Of a DNA stretch of 64,000 nt, positions 26,392 to 34,891 are shown piece by piece. The DNA comes from Chloroflexota bacterium (GTDB lineage Bacteria > Chloroflexota > Anaerolineae > Aggregatilineales > Phototrophicaceae). The DNA lies in assembly GCA_028875245.1 (NCBI GenBank), contig JAPPEU010000087.1, forward strand, positions 1-64,000, written 5' to 3'. A program made the position numbers and the translations under genes. The notes under the pieces were generated by a model. It made no database searches, was not told the origin of the DNA, and saw only the letters and a list, made by a program, of their open reading frames with translations. Position 1 is the first letter of the stretch. Every line of letters begins with the position of its first letter.

Positions 26392-29300
26392 ATGACCAAC
26401 AATGACTATCTCTTCCGCGGAAGCGTCAAGGAACTGGACCCGGATCTTGCTGATCTGATCCGCCATGAGACGGCGCGGCAGCAAGAGAAACTGATTCTGA
26501 TCCCATCCGAAAGCACCGTGCCTTTCGCCGTAAGGGACGCGCTCAGCTCGCCCTTCCACAACATCTATGCCGAAGGTTACCCGCTGGAAAACTCGCGCGC
26601 AATGTCGCAACCCGAGATCCTGAATTACCAGGCGCGCCTCGCCGAGTATCGCCGCAATGCGGACCAGCGCTATTACAAGGGCGTTGAATACGCCAATATC
26701 CTGGAAGCGCTCGCCCGCCGCCGCGTCGCTGAACGCTTCGCCGGGGCTGGCCTCAGCCCGGACGATCTCTTCGTCAACGTGCAGCCGCTCTCCGGCGCGC
26801 CCGCCAACAACGCCGTTTACAGCGCCTTGCTCAATGTCGGCGAAACTGTCATGGGCATGGACTTGATTATGGGCGGTCACCTCACCCATGGCAGCCCGGT
26901 CAACCGCAGCGGCATCAATTACAACATCGTCAGCTATGGAATTGACCCGGCGACTGAACGCCTCGACTATGACCACATGCTCGCGCTCGCCCGCAAACAT
27001 AAACCGCGTCTGATCATCGGCGGCTTCAGCAGTTATCCGTTCGCGGCCGATTGGGGGGCATACCGTGAGATCGCCGACGCCGTCGGCGCCATCCTGCTCG
27101 CTGACGTCGCCCACGTCGCCGGCCTGATGGCGGCGGGCCTCTATCCCAACCCGGTCGGCATCGCCGATGTCGTCAGCTTCACCACCCACAAGACATTGAA
27201 CGGGCCGCGCGGCGCCGTGCTCATCACCCATCGCAAGGATCTTTCGCGCAAGCTCGATCGGGCCGTTTTCCCCGGCGAGCAAGGCGGTCCTCATATCAAT
27301 GCGATGGCGGCGATGGCGGTTGCGCTGCGCATCGCCGGCACAGATCAGTTCCATAATCTGCAACGGCAAACCCTCGCCAATGCACGGCGACTGGCCGCCA
27401 AGCTGACGGACCGCGGCTTCCGCTTGCCCTGTGGCGGGACCGACACCCACCTGCTCCTGCTCGATTGCAAGTCGATTATCGGGCCGGATGGGACGACGCT
27501 CAGCGGCGATATGGCGGCGCGCATCCTCGACCTGGCCGGCATCGTCGTCAACCGGCAGACGATCCCCGGCGATACATCGGCGCTGCGCCCCAGCGGCATT
27601 CGACTGGGCACGACCTGGGTCACCCAGCGCGGCATGGGCTCGCCTGAAATTGACGCGCTTGCCGGCATCATTGCCGATGTGCTGGACGCCTGCCTGCCCT
27701 TCAGCCTCACCGGACGCATCCGGCCGCTGCCTCGCGCCAAGATAGACTTCGACGCGCTGGTCTCTGCCGGCCGGCGCGCCCGCCAACTTTCCGCCGGCCT
27801 CGGCATCGACACTGACGCAGCTAGCGATGGCTATCCACACTTTTACGCCGGGGAGCTAGAAAGTGTAGAGGCGACCAACCTGGTCGCCCGTAATTCGATG
27901 ACGGACGGCGGGGGACATGATATGCCGCCCCTACCGACGTCGCGGCGCGAGGGAGGGGATTGGAGTACATCCCTCGAAATCAGCATCGAGGGCGCCGCCG
28001 GCGACTTTTTGCATGTCGCGGCCACCAGCGATGTCGCCGCCTTGAAAGATGGCGAAAGCCAAGCGACGCGGCTCCTCGAGAAAGACGGCTCAGTGATGGC
28101 CGCCGGCTCAGTCACACGGCAAACTGCGACCCAGTATCGCCTCAACCTGGCTGGACGCGCCGACCGCGCCGTCGCCTGGCTTCGAGCGCTCAGCGATGGC
28201 TTCGTCCTCTTCGATGACAGCGACCTCCCTGCCAAACTACCCGGGCCAGTCGCCGTCAATGTCTTGGGCGACGCCGAGCCCCTTGCCCTGGCCGATCTGG
28301 CAGGCTATGCGCGGAAAGCCTACCACATCGGCATTCACGGCGAGAAATTCCTGCTTGCCCCTCCGGCCGCCGATATGGAAAGTGTAGGGGCGACCAACCT
28401 GGTCGCCCGTAATCCAAAGAGGGGCGGCGGGCGACATGATATGTCGCCCCTACAGGAGTCGCAACTTGAGGGGGGTTCGGCGCCCCTCCCAAAATTCATA
28501 CCCGAGATCGCGGCGGCAGACGTACTAAGGGAAACGCCCCTGCACAGCCTGCACCTGGACTTAGGCGCGAAGATGGCGCCCTTCGCCGGCTACGATATGC
28601 CCCTCTGGTACAAATCGGTCAGCGACGAGCACCGGGCTGTGCGCGCGCAGGCCGGCATCTTCGATGTGGCGCACATGGGCGTATTCGACGTGGAGGGCAG
28701 CGGCGCCGAACGCTTCCTCGACCAGATGACAACAAACGACGTCACGCGGCTCAAGGTCGGTGATTCCCACTATACTTATCTGCTTGATGTCGACGGCATC
28801 CCGCTTGATGATCTTATGATCTATCGGCTGGCTGATGAGCGCTTTCTCGCCGTCGTCAACGCCTCCAACAACGACAAGAATTGGGCCTGGCTCAATGCCG
28901 TGATCGCCGGCGACGTCATGATCGACCCAAGCGCCCCCGGCCGGCGCATTGAAGGCGGCGATCGCTTCCAGCTGCGCGATCTTCGTTTGCGGCAATGGGG
29001 CGCGGAACGCCGCGTCGATATCGCCCTGCAAGGTCCCATGAGCCGTGACTGCCTGCTGCAGCTCGGCGGGGACCCAGCCGCTTTGGCCGCGGTCAAGCGC
29101 TTGAAATGGGCGGGCGTAACACAGGCGACGCTGGGCGGCTTTGACCTGATCGTCTCACGCACCGGCTATACCGGCGAGCGCGTCGCTTACGAATTGTTTG
29201 TGCATCCCGATCGAGCGGCCGAGCTCTTCAAGGCCTTGGTCGGCATGGGCGCGACGCCCTGCGGCCTGGCAGCCCGGGACAGCCTGCGCACCGAAGCTGG

Positions 29301-29742
29301 CTTGCCCCTCTATGGCCTGGAACTGGCCGGCGACCTGAACATGAACCCGGCCGATGCCGGCTTCGGCGCCTACGTCAAGCTCTACAAGCCCTTCTTCATC
29401 GGCAAGCGCGCCTTCGTCGATTACGAGGCGAAGCGCAAAACGCAGGTCAGCCGCTTCCGCCTGGATAACCGCGGCGCCCGCCCCGCTCATTACGGCGACC
29501 CGATCGTCAACGCGCGCGGACGCGTCGTCGGCGTCGTCACCAGCTGCAATATCGATGTGGATGGTTACCAGCTTGGCCAGGCTTTGATGGACCGCGCTTT
29601 TCGCAAACCCGGGACAGCGCTGAGCGTATTCGCCGGCGCCGCCCGCGCCAAGTCAGCGGATTTCGCCAGCCTCTCGCTCGGCGCCCGCGTCAAAATGCCC
29701 GAGCCGCTGACCATTCTCTCCCGCTTCCCCAAACGAAAATGA
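26392..29742 (+). CDS. GlyA-GcvT fusion: serine hydroxymethyltransferase joined to glycine-cleavage aminomethyltransferase
   Basis: 1116 residues in one uninterrupted frame. Residues 1-480 are serine hydroxymethyltransferase: N-terminal E-S-T-V-P-F-A-V, L-S-G-A-P-A-N-N-A-V-Y, D-V-A-H-V-A-G-L and the pyridoxal-phosphate Lys267 in T-T-H-K-T-L-N-G-P-R-G. Residues 716-1116 are aminomethyltransferase: F-A-G-Y-D-M-P-L-W-Y, I-F-D-V-A-H-M-G, M-T-T-N-D-V-T-R-L, R-T-G-Y-T-G-E and A-A-R-D-S-L-R-T-E-A-G-L. Between them lies an unrecognised segment (about 515-664) bounded by two translated copies of a palindromic repeat. GcvT transfers a methylene group from lipoyl-GcvH to tetrahydrofolate, and GlyA uses that cofactor to make serine from glycine, so the fusion joins consecutive steps. 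AGGAG lies upstream of the ATG. Confidence 0.9.
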   Translation: MTNNDYLFRGSVKELDPDLADLIRHETARQQEKLILIPSESTVPFAVRDALSSPFHNIYAEGYPLENSRAMSQPEILNYQARLAEYRRNADQRYYKGVEYANILEALARRRVAERFAGAGLSPDDLFVNVQPLSGAPANNAVYSALLNVGETVMGMDLIMGGHLTHGSPVNRSGINYNIVSYGIDPATERLDYDHMLALARKHKPRLIIGGFSSYPFAADWGAYREIADAVGAILLADVAHVAGLMAAGLYPNPVGIADVVSFTTHKTLNGPRGAVLITHRKDLSRKLDRAVFPGEQGGPHINAMAAMAVALRIAGTDQFHNLQRQTLANARRLAAKLTDRGFRLPCGGTDTHLLLLDCKSIIGPDGTTLSGDMAARILDLAGIVVNRQTIPGDTSALRPSGIRLGTTWVTQRGMGSPEIDALAGIIADVLDACLPFSLTGRIRPLPRAKIDFDALVSAGRRARQLSAGLGIDTDAASDGYPHFYAGELESVEATNLVARNSMTDGGGHDMPPLPTSRREGGDWSTSLEISIEGAAGDFLHVAATSDVAALKDGESQATRLLEKDGSVMAAGSVTRQTATQYRLNLAGRADRAVAWLRALSDGFVLFDDSDLPAKLPGPVAVNVLGDAEPLALADLAGYARKAYHIGIHGEKFLLAPPAADMESVGATNLVARNPKRGGGRHDMSPLQESQLEGGSAPLPKFIPEIAAADVLRETPLHSLHLDLGAKMAPFAGYDMPLWYKSVSDEHRAVRAQAGIFDVAHMGVFDVEGSGAERFLDQMTTNDVTRLKVGDSHYTYLLDVDGIPLDDLMIYRLADERFLAVVNASNNDKNWAWLNAVIAGDVMIDPSAPGRRIEGGDRFQLRDLRLRQWGAERRVDIALQGPMSRDCLLQLGGDPAALAAVKRLKWAGVTQATLGGFDLIVSRTGYTGERVAYELFVHPDRAAELFKALVGMGATPCGLAARDSLRTEAGLPLYGLELAGDLNMNPADAGFGAYVKLYKPFFIGKRAFVDYEAKRKTQVSRFRLDNRGARPAHYGDPIVNARGRVVGVVTSCNIDVDGYQLGQALMDRAFRKPGTALSVFAGAARAKSADFASLSLGARVKMPEPLTILSRFPKRK
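27864..27934 (+). repeat. Palindromic repeat copy A, in frame inside glyA-gcvT
   Basis: Begins GTAGAGGCGACC and ends GCCGCCCCTAC. Two successive hairpins (CGACCAACCTGGTCG, and a CATGATATG centre) sit between outer GTAG/CTAC ends. It is translated as V-E-A-T-N-L-V-A-R-N, then G-G-G-H-D-M-P-P-L. Confidence 0.85.
28384..28452 (+). repeat. Palindromic repeat copy B, in frame inside glyA-gcvT
   Basis: Begins GTAGGGGCGACC and ends GTCGCCCCTAC; the outer 11 bases form a perfect inverted repeat. Inner hairpins are GGGCGACCAACCTGGTCGCCC-like and GGGCGACATGATATGTCGCC-like. It is read in the same frame as copy A: V-G-A-T-N-L-V-A-R-N, then G-R-H-D-M-S-P-L. Confidence 0.88.
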
Positions 29743-29781
29743 AGCTTGTTCCAAAGCGCCGGCTCAAGAATCAAGTATGAA

Positions 29782-29918
29782 GGTAGTGTATCGAAGTCGG
29801 TGGAAATTCATTTTCACCACAAAGGAAAGAAGGACACAAAGAAATTGCATATAGTCTACGTTTCTCGGTGTCCTCGGTGGTAAAGTTTTTTTGTTTCCAC
29901 CGAAAGGGATACACTTCC
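29782..29918. mobile_element. MITE-like element with 8-bp target duplication
   Basis: 137 bp. The ends form a 25-base inverted repeat with about 20 matches: GGTAGTGTATC...TCGGTGGAAA on the left and the reverse complement of GGAAGTGTATC...TCGGTGGAAA on the right. The direct repeat AGTATGAA flanks both sides exactly (29774-29781 and 29919-29926), the signature of transposition. The interior holds CACCACAAAGG and CCTCGGTGG arms and no gene. It lies just upstream of the ABC substrate-binding gene. Confidence 0.8.
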
Positions 29919-30000
29919 AGTATGAAACTTGCGCCGCGCGCCACAAATGGAGTAAAGTTTGAATCTCAGAAACAATAGCCAATTTAGGAGATTCATACTG

Positions 30001-31290
30001 ATGTCCAAGAATCAAATTACGATGCTGCTGCAACGGCTGTCAATGATTTTGCTGATCGCGCTGCTTCTGGGCCTGTTAAGCCTCGCTTCGGTCGCCGCGC
30101 AGGACGCGACCGATATTCTTGTCTGGTCGCTGGGATACAGCGGCGATTACAACGACACGCTCGTCGAACGTTTCAACGAGGCGCATGACGACGTGCAGAT
30201 TACCTATGAAGACGTCTTGACCGGCACCTTCACCGAGAACAATCAGAAGGTGCGCATCGCCCTGGAAAACGAAGCCGGCCCCCATGTGCTCGGCGGCGTT
30301 GATGTTGGCGCGAACTTGCAAGCGCTGGTCTCGACCGGGCAGGTCAGAGATCTGACGGAGTATTATCGCGCCTCTGGCTTGATCGATCGCATCCCGCCAA
30401 ACCTGCTCGCGCAAGTCACGGTCGAAGGTCGGATTTACGCTATCCCGCAAAACATGGAATCGGTCGGCATCTTCTACAATAAGGATCTCTTTGCCGAAAT
30501 GGAGCTGGATGTCCCGTCGGAATGGGCGGAATACATCGACGTGTTGGAGGCGGTCAAAGACGCGGGTTACTATGGCTATACCATGGGTCTGGCTGGCGGC
30601 TGGCCCTCGGCGCTAATGGCTTCCATGTTTATGTACAGCAGCGCTGGCTCTGAGTATATTGACGTGCTCAGCGGCACACAGCCCTGGACGGATTGTGACA
30701 ATTGCCTCGATGGCTTGAACGCCTTCTACGGCATGGTCGAAAACGGATACGCCAATCCAGAGCCGCTGGGCATCGACTACGATCAGTCGCTGGACTTGTT
30801 CTACCAAGGCATTAACGCCATGGTGCTCAACGGTCCCTGGTTCATCGACGCATCGGTATCCGCCGCGCCCGATTTCGAAATCGGCTTTTTCTATCTGCCG
30901 GCCGTCAATCCGAATACCGATATCAAGACGCTTGGCGGCATCGGCGGCTCGATCATCATTGCCGAATATGCTGATGTGGATGCCGCATTTAAGGTAGTGG
31001 ATTGGCTGACCTCCGAAGACGTAGCGGTGCAAGCGCTGCGCGAAGCCTTCGTGTTGCCGGCTTTCTCAATCGATGTGCCTGAAGATATCGATCCGCTCAC
31101 CTATCAGATTGCATCGGAAACAGCCGCCAATGTCGATAAGATCGGCTTCTGGCCTGTCACTTATCTGCCGCCCAAGGTATTTGGCGATATGAACCAGATC
31201 GTACAAGGCATGATCGGCGGCATGCTCAGTCCCGAAGAGCTCCTCAGCGAAATGCAGGAGACGCACAGCACCTACCTGGCGGAGAACTAA
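30001..31290 (+). CDS. ABC transporter extracellular solute-binding protein (sugar type)
   Basis: 429 residues from ATG 30001, with AGGAG 10 bases upstream. Signal peptide (residues 1-33) ends V-A-A-Q-D. The mature domain is a type-1 (MalE/UgpB-like) binding protein: E-R-F-N-E-A-H-D-D-V-Q-I-T-Y, I-P-Q-N-M-E-S-V-G-I-F-Y-N-K-D-L-F, M-V-L-N-G-P-W-F-I and G-G-S-I-I-I. It precedes two permease genes and a sulfatase, so the ligand may be an oligosaccharide, perhaps sulfated; that is inference. The mobile element at 29782 lies between this gene and the previous one. Confidence 0.9.
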   Translation: MSKNQITMLLQRLSMILLIALLLGLLSLASVAAQDATDILVWSLGYSGDYNDTLVERFNEAHDDVQITYEDVLTGTFTENNQKVRIALENEAGPHVLGGVDVGANLQALVSTGQVRDLTEYYRASGLIDRIPPNLLAQVTVEGRIYAIPQNMESVGIFYNKDLFAEMELDVPSEWAEYIDVLEAVKDAGYYGYTMGLAGGWPSALMASMFMYSSAGSEYIDVLSGTQPWTDCDNCLDGLNAFYGMVENGYANPEPLGIDYDQSLDLFYQGINAMVLNGPWFIDASVSAAPDFEIGFFYLPAVNPNTDIKTLGGIGGSIIIAEYADVDAAFKVVDWLTSEDVAVQALREAFVLPAFSIDVPEDIDPLTYQIASETAANVDKIGFWPVTYLPPKVFGDMNQIVQGMIGGMLSPEELLSEMQETHSTYLAEN

Positions 31291-31315
31291 GCCAGTCGGG
31301 TAGCCAGACAATAAC

Positions 31316-31349
31316 AGGCGCGACGGTTGTAGCTACAGCCGTCGCGCCT
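31316..31349 (+). terminator. Intra-operon stem-loop after the solute-binding gene
   Basis: AGGCGCGACGGTTGTAG pairs with CTACAGCCGTCGCGCCT: a 17-bp near-perfect stem with one wobble and no real loop, followed by only a short T-run. Such structures after a binding-protein gene often stabilise its transcript and lower expression of the downstream permeases. Confidence 0.7.
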
Positions 31350-31413
31350 ATTTGCTTGTTGACGTCCACCCAGTTGCGGACGCAGACTTTCTGACGCGAA
31401 AGGGAGCCAAAGC

Positions 31414-32331
31414 ATGGCGCAATCGTTTAGCGCGCCAAGAAAACGAGCGGCCGGTCCGCGCTTCCGCATTGACCTGATGCCCTATCTATTCATTCTGCCC
31501 GCCGTTATCATTTACGTTATCTTCAACCTGGGTCCGGTGCTGGCCTCCTTCTTTTTGAGCTTCTTCCGCTGGGATTTGTTGTCGCCGACCACAGAGTTTA
31601 TCGGCTTTAAGCATTACAACTTCATCCTCAATGACGCCCGCTTCTGGAACGCGCTCAGTCACAACTTCATCTTTCTGGGGCTGGCGGTGGTCATTCCCGT
31701 GTCGATGGGATTGTTTCTCGCCGTATTCATTTACGAGATCCGCAAGGGACGCGTCTTCTTCCGCGCCGCGCTCTTCTTGCCCGCAATCTTCTCCGGCGTG
31801 GTCATCGCCTACGTCTGGAAGTGGATCTACCATCCCTTCGCCGGCGTGCTGAACCCGATCCTGGAATTGGTCGGCCTGGGCGCCTTCACGCAATCCTGGC
31901 TGGGCAACCCCAAGATCGCGCTCTACTCCACCTTTATCGCCTACACCTGGGCCAGCTTCGGTTACTCGATGGTCATCTTTCTCGCTGGCTTGCAGGACAT
32001 CTCCACCGATATCTTTGACGCGGCGCGGGTTGACGGCGCCAACTTCCGGCAGAAGCTCTTCTATATCACGATTCCCTGCCTCTATGACGTTTTCACCTTC
32101 GTCATCACGCTGCGCATATTCACGGCGATGGGTGTCTTCGGCGTCATCTACATTCTGACCGGCGGCGGCCCCTTCTACTCATCTGATGTCATCGATATCT
32201 ACGTATTCCGCATGATCGGCAATTATGAAATGGGCTGGGCGACCGCGGCCGCGACAGTCAATACGGTCGTTGTCGTCTTCATCTCAACCGGTTTCATCAA
32301 ATGGCGGGAGTGGCGCTCATGGAGCTCCTAA
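31414..32331 (+). CDS. ABC sugar permease, MalF/UgpA type
   Basis: 305 residues with about six transmembrane helices. The cytoplasmic EAA loop reads I-F-D-A-A-R-V-D-G-A-N-F-R-Q, the site that contacts the ATPase. A GAAAGG lies upstream of the ATG. It forms a heteromeric channel with the next gene product for the substrate delivered by the solute-binding protein. Its 3' end overlaps the second permease start by 13 bases, indicating translational coupling. Confidence 0.92.
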   Translation: MAQSFSAPRKRAAGPRFRIDLMPYLFILPAVIIYVIFNLGPVLASFFLSFFRWDLLSPTTEFIGFKHYNFILNDARFWNALSHNFIFLGLAVVIPVSMGLFLAVFIYEIRKGRVFFRAALFLPAIFSGVVIAYVWKWIYHPFAGVLNPILELVGLGAFTQSWLGNPKIALYSTFIAYTWASFGYSMVIFLAGLQDISTDIFDAARVDGANFRQKLFYITIPCLYDVFTFVITLRIFTAMGVFGVIYILTGGGPFYSSDVIDIYVFRMIGNYEMGWATAAATVNTVVVVFISTGFIKWREWRSWSS

Positions 32332-33161
32332 GCCGACGAACGCAGCAGCGCCTGCGGGGCTTGCCCTTCTACCTCTTGCTGACTTTGGCGACCGTCATCA
32401 CGCTCGTGCCCATCATCTGGGTTTTCGCCAGCGCGCTCAAGTCGAATAAGGAAATCCGCGGGAATCCCTTGGCATTGCCGGGCGAATGGCGCTTTCAGAA
32501 TTACATCGACGCCTGGTTCGGCGCCAGCTTTGACGCCTATTTTTTCAACAGCATTTTCATCACGGTGACGAGCGTTGGGCTGGTGCTGATACTGAGCTCG
32601 CTGGCCGCGTATTCCTTCGCCAAGATGCGCTTTCGCGGCAATCAGTTGTTGTTTTTCATCTTTCTTTTCGGGATGGCTTTTCCGCTGTCGGCAAAGCTGG
32701 GACCGCTGCTTTCGCTGATGTATGAACTGAACCTGGCCAACAGCCGCTTTGGCTTGATCCTGGTATACGTGGCCGGCAGCCTGCCCTTCGCCATTTTGAT
32801 GCTGCGCGCCTTCTTTCAGGGCTTCCCGCAAGAACTGGAAGACTCGGCCGCGCTGGACGGCTGCAGCCGCTTCCAGTTTTATCTGCGCATCCTGCTGCCG
32901 CTCTCCAAGCCATCGCTCATGGCCCTGGGCATCTTCGTCTTCATGGGCACCTGGAACGAATTCTTCCAGGCGCTGCTGCTCATCAACGAAGACAGCAAGC
33001 GCACCCTGCCACTCGGCTTGACCGCCTTCCAGGACGAATATTTCACCGATTTCGCCCTGTCCTTCGCCGGCATCAACATTACCGCCGTGCCGGTCATCAT
33101 CGTTTACATCATGTTTCAGCGCAATCTCATTGAAGGCATCACCGTCGGCTCGCTCAAGTAA
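32319..33161 (+). CDS. ABC sugar permease, MalG/UgpE type
   Basis: 280 residues from ATG 32319, with GGGAG 9 bases upstream; the in-frame ATG at 32301 is less well placed. About six transmembrane helices, with the EAA motif E-D-S-A-A-L-D-G-C-S-R-F-Q-F. It partners with the preceding permease. No ATP-binding subunit gene follows, so the transporter probably uses a shared MsmK-like ATPase encoded elsewhere, as in many carbohydrate importers. Confidence 0.92.
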   Translation: MELLSRRTQQRLRGLPFYLLLTLATVITLVPIIWVFASALKSNKEIRGNPLALPGEWRFQNYIDAWFGASFDAYFFNSIFITVTSVGLVLILSSLAAYSFAKMRFRGNQLLFFIFLFGMAFPLSAKLGPLLSLMYELNLANSRFGLILVYVAGSLPFAILMLRAFFQGFPQELEDSAALDGCSRFQFYLRILLPLSKPSLMALGIFVFMGTWNEFFQALLLINEDSKRTLPLGLTAFQDEYFTDFALSFAGINITAVPVIIVYIMFQRNLIEGITVGSLK

Positions 33162-33207
33162 GGCATGAGATACAACAGTCATTTGTAGAAAAGGATCTTA
33201 AACCGAC

Positions 33208-34710
33208 ATGGCAAATTCACGCCCCAATATCGTCTTCATCATCACCGATCATCAAGCCTTCTACGGACATGATCGCGAAGGCGAATACGAATACAAATGG
33301 GAAAACTTCGAGCGATTCGCTTCCGAAGGCATCCGCTTTGACCGCGCCTATTCCGTCTGTCCGCTCTGTTCCCCGGCGCGCAGCAGCATGATGACGGGCG
33401 TCTATCCCAGCTCGCACGGCATCATCATGAACACGGAGGCGGCGCTTTTCGGAAACCAATCTGACCTCGACTCGGGGCAAGCGCTCTACAGCCACTACTT
33501 GTCGCGGGCCGGCTATCGCAACGGCTACGTCGGCAAATGGCACTGCGGCCGCGAGCGCCTGCCCATCGACTACGGCATTGAAGGCTGGAGCTTGCCCGAT
33601 TACGGCAAGATCTATATGTCCGATGAATACAAGCGCTACGCCGAAGAGCGCGGTTTCGGCGACGCGCGCGCGCAAATCGAGTACAACATCAATTATCCGG
33701 AGTGGCGCGGGGAGGAGATCGTCCTGCACGATCCCTCGCCCTGGAAATTCATGAACGGCTCGGGCATCCTCGCCGGCCCGCCGGAAGCGCACGAAGAGCA
33801 ATTCGTCGCCCACCTCGCCTGCGAAAAACTGCGCGAGTTCGCCCAGGACGATCAGCCCTTCAGCCTGGTCCTCAGCCTCTGGGGACCGCACCAGCCTTAT
33901 TACCCATCAGCCGAATACGCCGACCTGGTCAACCCGCGCGATATCCCTGAGTATCCCAGCTTCCGCGACGATTTGAGCGGCCGTCCCTTCCGCCATCTCT
34001 TCCACCGGGAAATCTCGCACCAAAGCGCGCAATCCTTCCCGGAATGGTCGACATGGCAAGAGATCCTCGCCCGCTGTTACGCGCAGGGGCATCAGACGGA
34101 CGCCGCGATCGGCAACGTGCTCGATACGCTGGATGAGCTGTCGCTGACGGAGGACACGATTGTGATCTGGCTGGCCGATCATGGCGACGCGGTGGCCAGC
34201 CACGGCGGCTTGTGGGACAAATCCTCCACTTTTATCGAAGAAGTCGCGCGCGTGCCGATGGCGATTCGCTGGCCCGCGGCCATCGAAGCCGGCGGACGGA
34301 CGGATCAGCTCGTCTCCAATATGGACGCTACCGCCACCATGCTGGACGCAGCCGGCGTCGCCATACCCGAGCACATGCACAGTCGCAGCGTGCTGCCGCT
34401 CTGCCAAAGCCCCGCGGATGCCGATTGGTCCGACGAGTTGATCTGCGAGCACATGGGGCACAGCTACCTGTTTCCGCAGCGTATGATCCTGCAGGACCGC
34501 TACAAATACGTCTTCTCGATTCATGATATGAATGAGCTCTACGATCTGGAGGCCGACCCCTTTGAAATGAACAATCTGGTTCATGATCGGCAGTATGCCG
34601 ACCTCGTAGCCGATATGAAGCAGCGCCTTGCCCGGCATTTTGAAACGTCAACCATGCGCAATCCGCGTATGAAGCGCCTTTTCCAACTGGCGCTTGAATA
34701 CGATCAATAG
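33208..34710 (+). CDS. Sulfatase (alkaline-phosphatase superfamily, formylglycine type)
   Basis: 500 residues, no signal peptide, so apparently cytoplasmic. The sulfatase signature C-S-P-A-R appears at Cys54 (in C-P-L-C-S-P-A-R-S-S-M-M-T-G), where the Cys would be converted to formylglycine by a maturase encoded elsewhere. N-terminal N-I-V-F-I-I-T-D-H-Q and later W-L-A-D-H-G-D carry metal-binding Asp and His. It lies 46 bases after the ABC permeases, in the same direction. Arylsulfatase or choline-sulfatase-like activity on an imported sulfated sugar is a reasonable reading; a phosphonate monoester hydrolase of the same family is an alternative. Confidence 0.88.
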   Translation: MANSRPNIVFIITDHQAFYGHDREGEYEYKWENFERFASEGIRFDRAYSVCPLCSPARSSMMTGVYPSSHGIIMNTEAALFGNQSDLDSGQALYSHYLSRAGYRNGYVGKWHCGRERLPIDYGIEGWSLPDYGKIYMSDEYKRYAEERGFGDARAQIEYNINYPEWRGEEIVLHDPSPWKFMNGSGILAGPPEAHEEQFVAHLACEKLREFAQDDQPFSLVLSLWGPHQPYYPSAEYADLVNPRDIPEYPSFRDDLSGRPFRHLFHREISHQSAQSFPEWSTWQEILARCYAQGHQTDAAIGNVLDTLDELSLTEDTIVIWLADHGDAVASHGGLWDKSSTFIEEVARVPMAIRWPAAIEAGGRTDQLVSNMDATATMLDAAGVAIPEHMHSRSVLPLCQSPADADWSDELICEHMGHSYLFPQRMILQDRYKYVFSIHDMNELYDLEADPFEMNNLVHDRQYADLVADMKQRLARHFETSTMRNPRMKRLFQLALEYDQ

Positions 34711-34795
34711 GCTTGGCTACCCCTCATCTCCCGGCCCCGTAAAGGCTTGTCCGCACTAAACCACAGTTGCTCAAAGGTGGTCAGAATAAGGCGTT

Positions 34796-34868
34796 GTAGG
34801 GGCGAGACGGTGGCTCGCCCGAATTCGCGTCCTATTGCTACGAAGAGCGAGACAAGTCTCGCCCCTAC
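34796..34868. repeat. Palindromic repeat copy C, between convergent sulfatase and aldo/keto reductase genes
   Basis: Begins GTAGGGGCGAGAC and ends GTCTCGCCCCTAC (outer 13-base inverted repeat). Inner hairpins have the core GGGCGAG...CTCGCCC and GAGCGAGAC...GTCTCGCCC. Same double-hairpin layout as copies A and B, but the inner sequence differs. Confidence 0.8.
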
Positions 34869-34891
34869 AGATTCCCGTTTCCCTGAGCTGC

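Noticed and set aside
26290..27840. Open frame of about 516 codons on the minus strand
   Set aside because: Fully antisense to the GlyA part of the fusion, with low-complexity composition and no domain.
29743..30000. Phage attachment site or integron-type element before the solute-binding gene
   Set aside because: The repeats are better explained as the ends and target duplication of a small transposable element; no integrase or recombinase is present.
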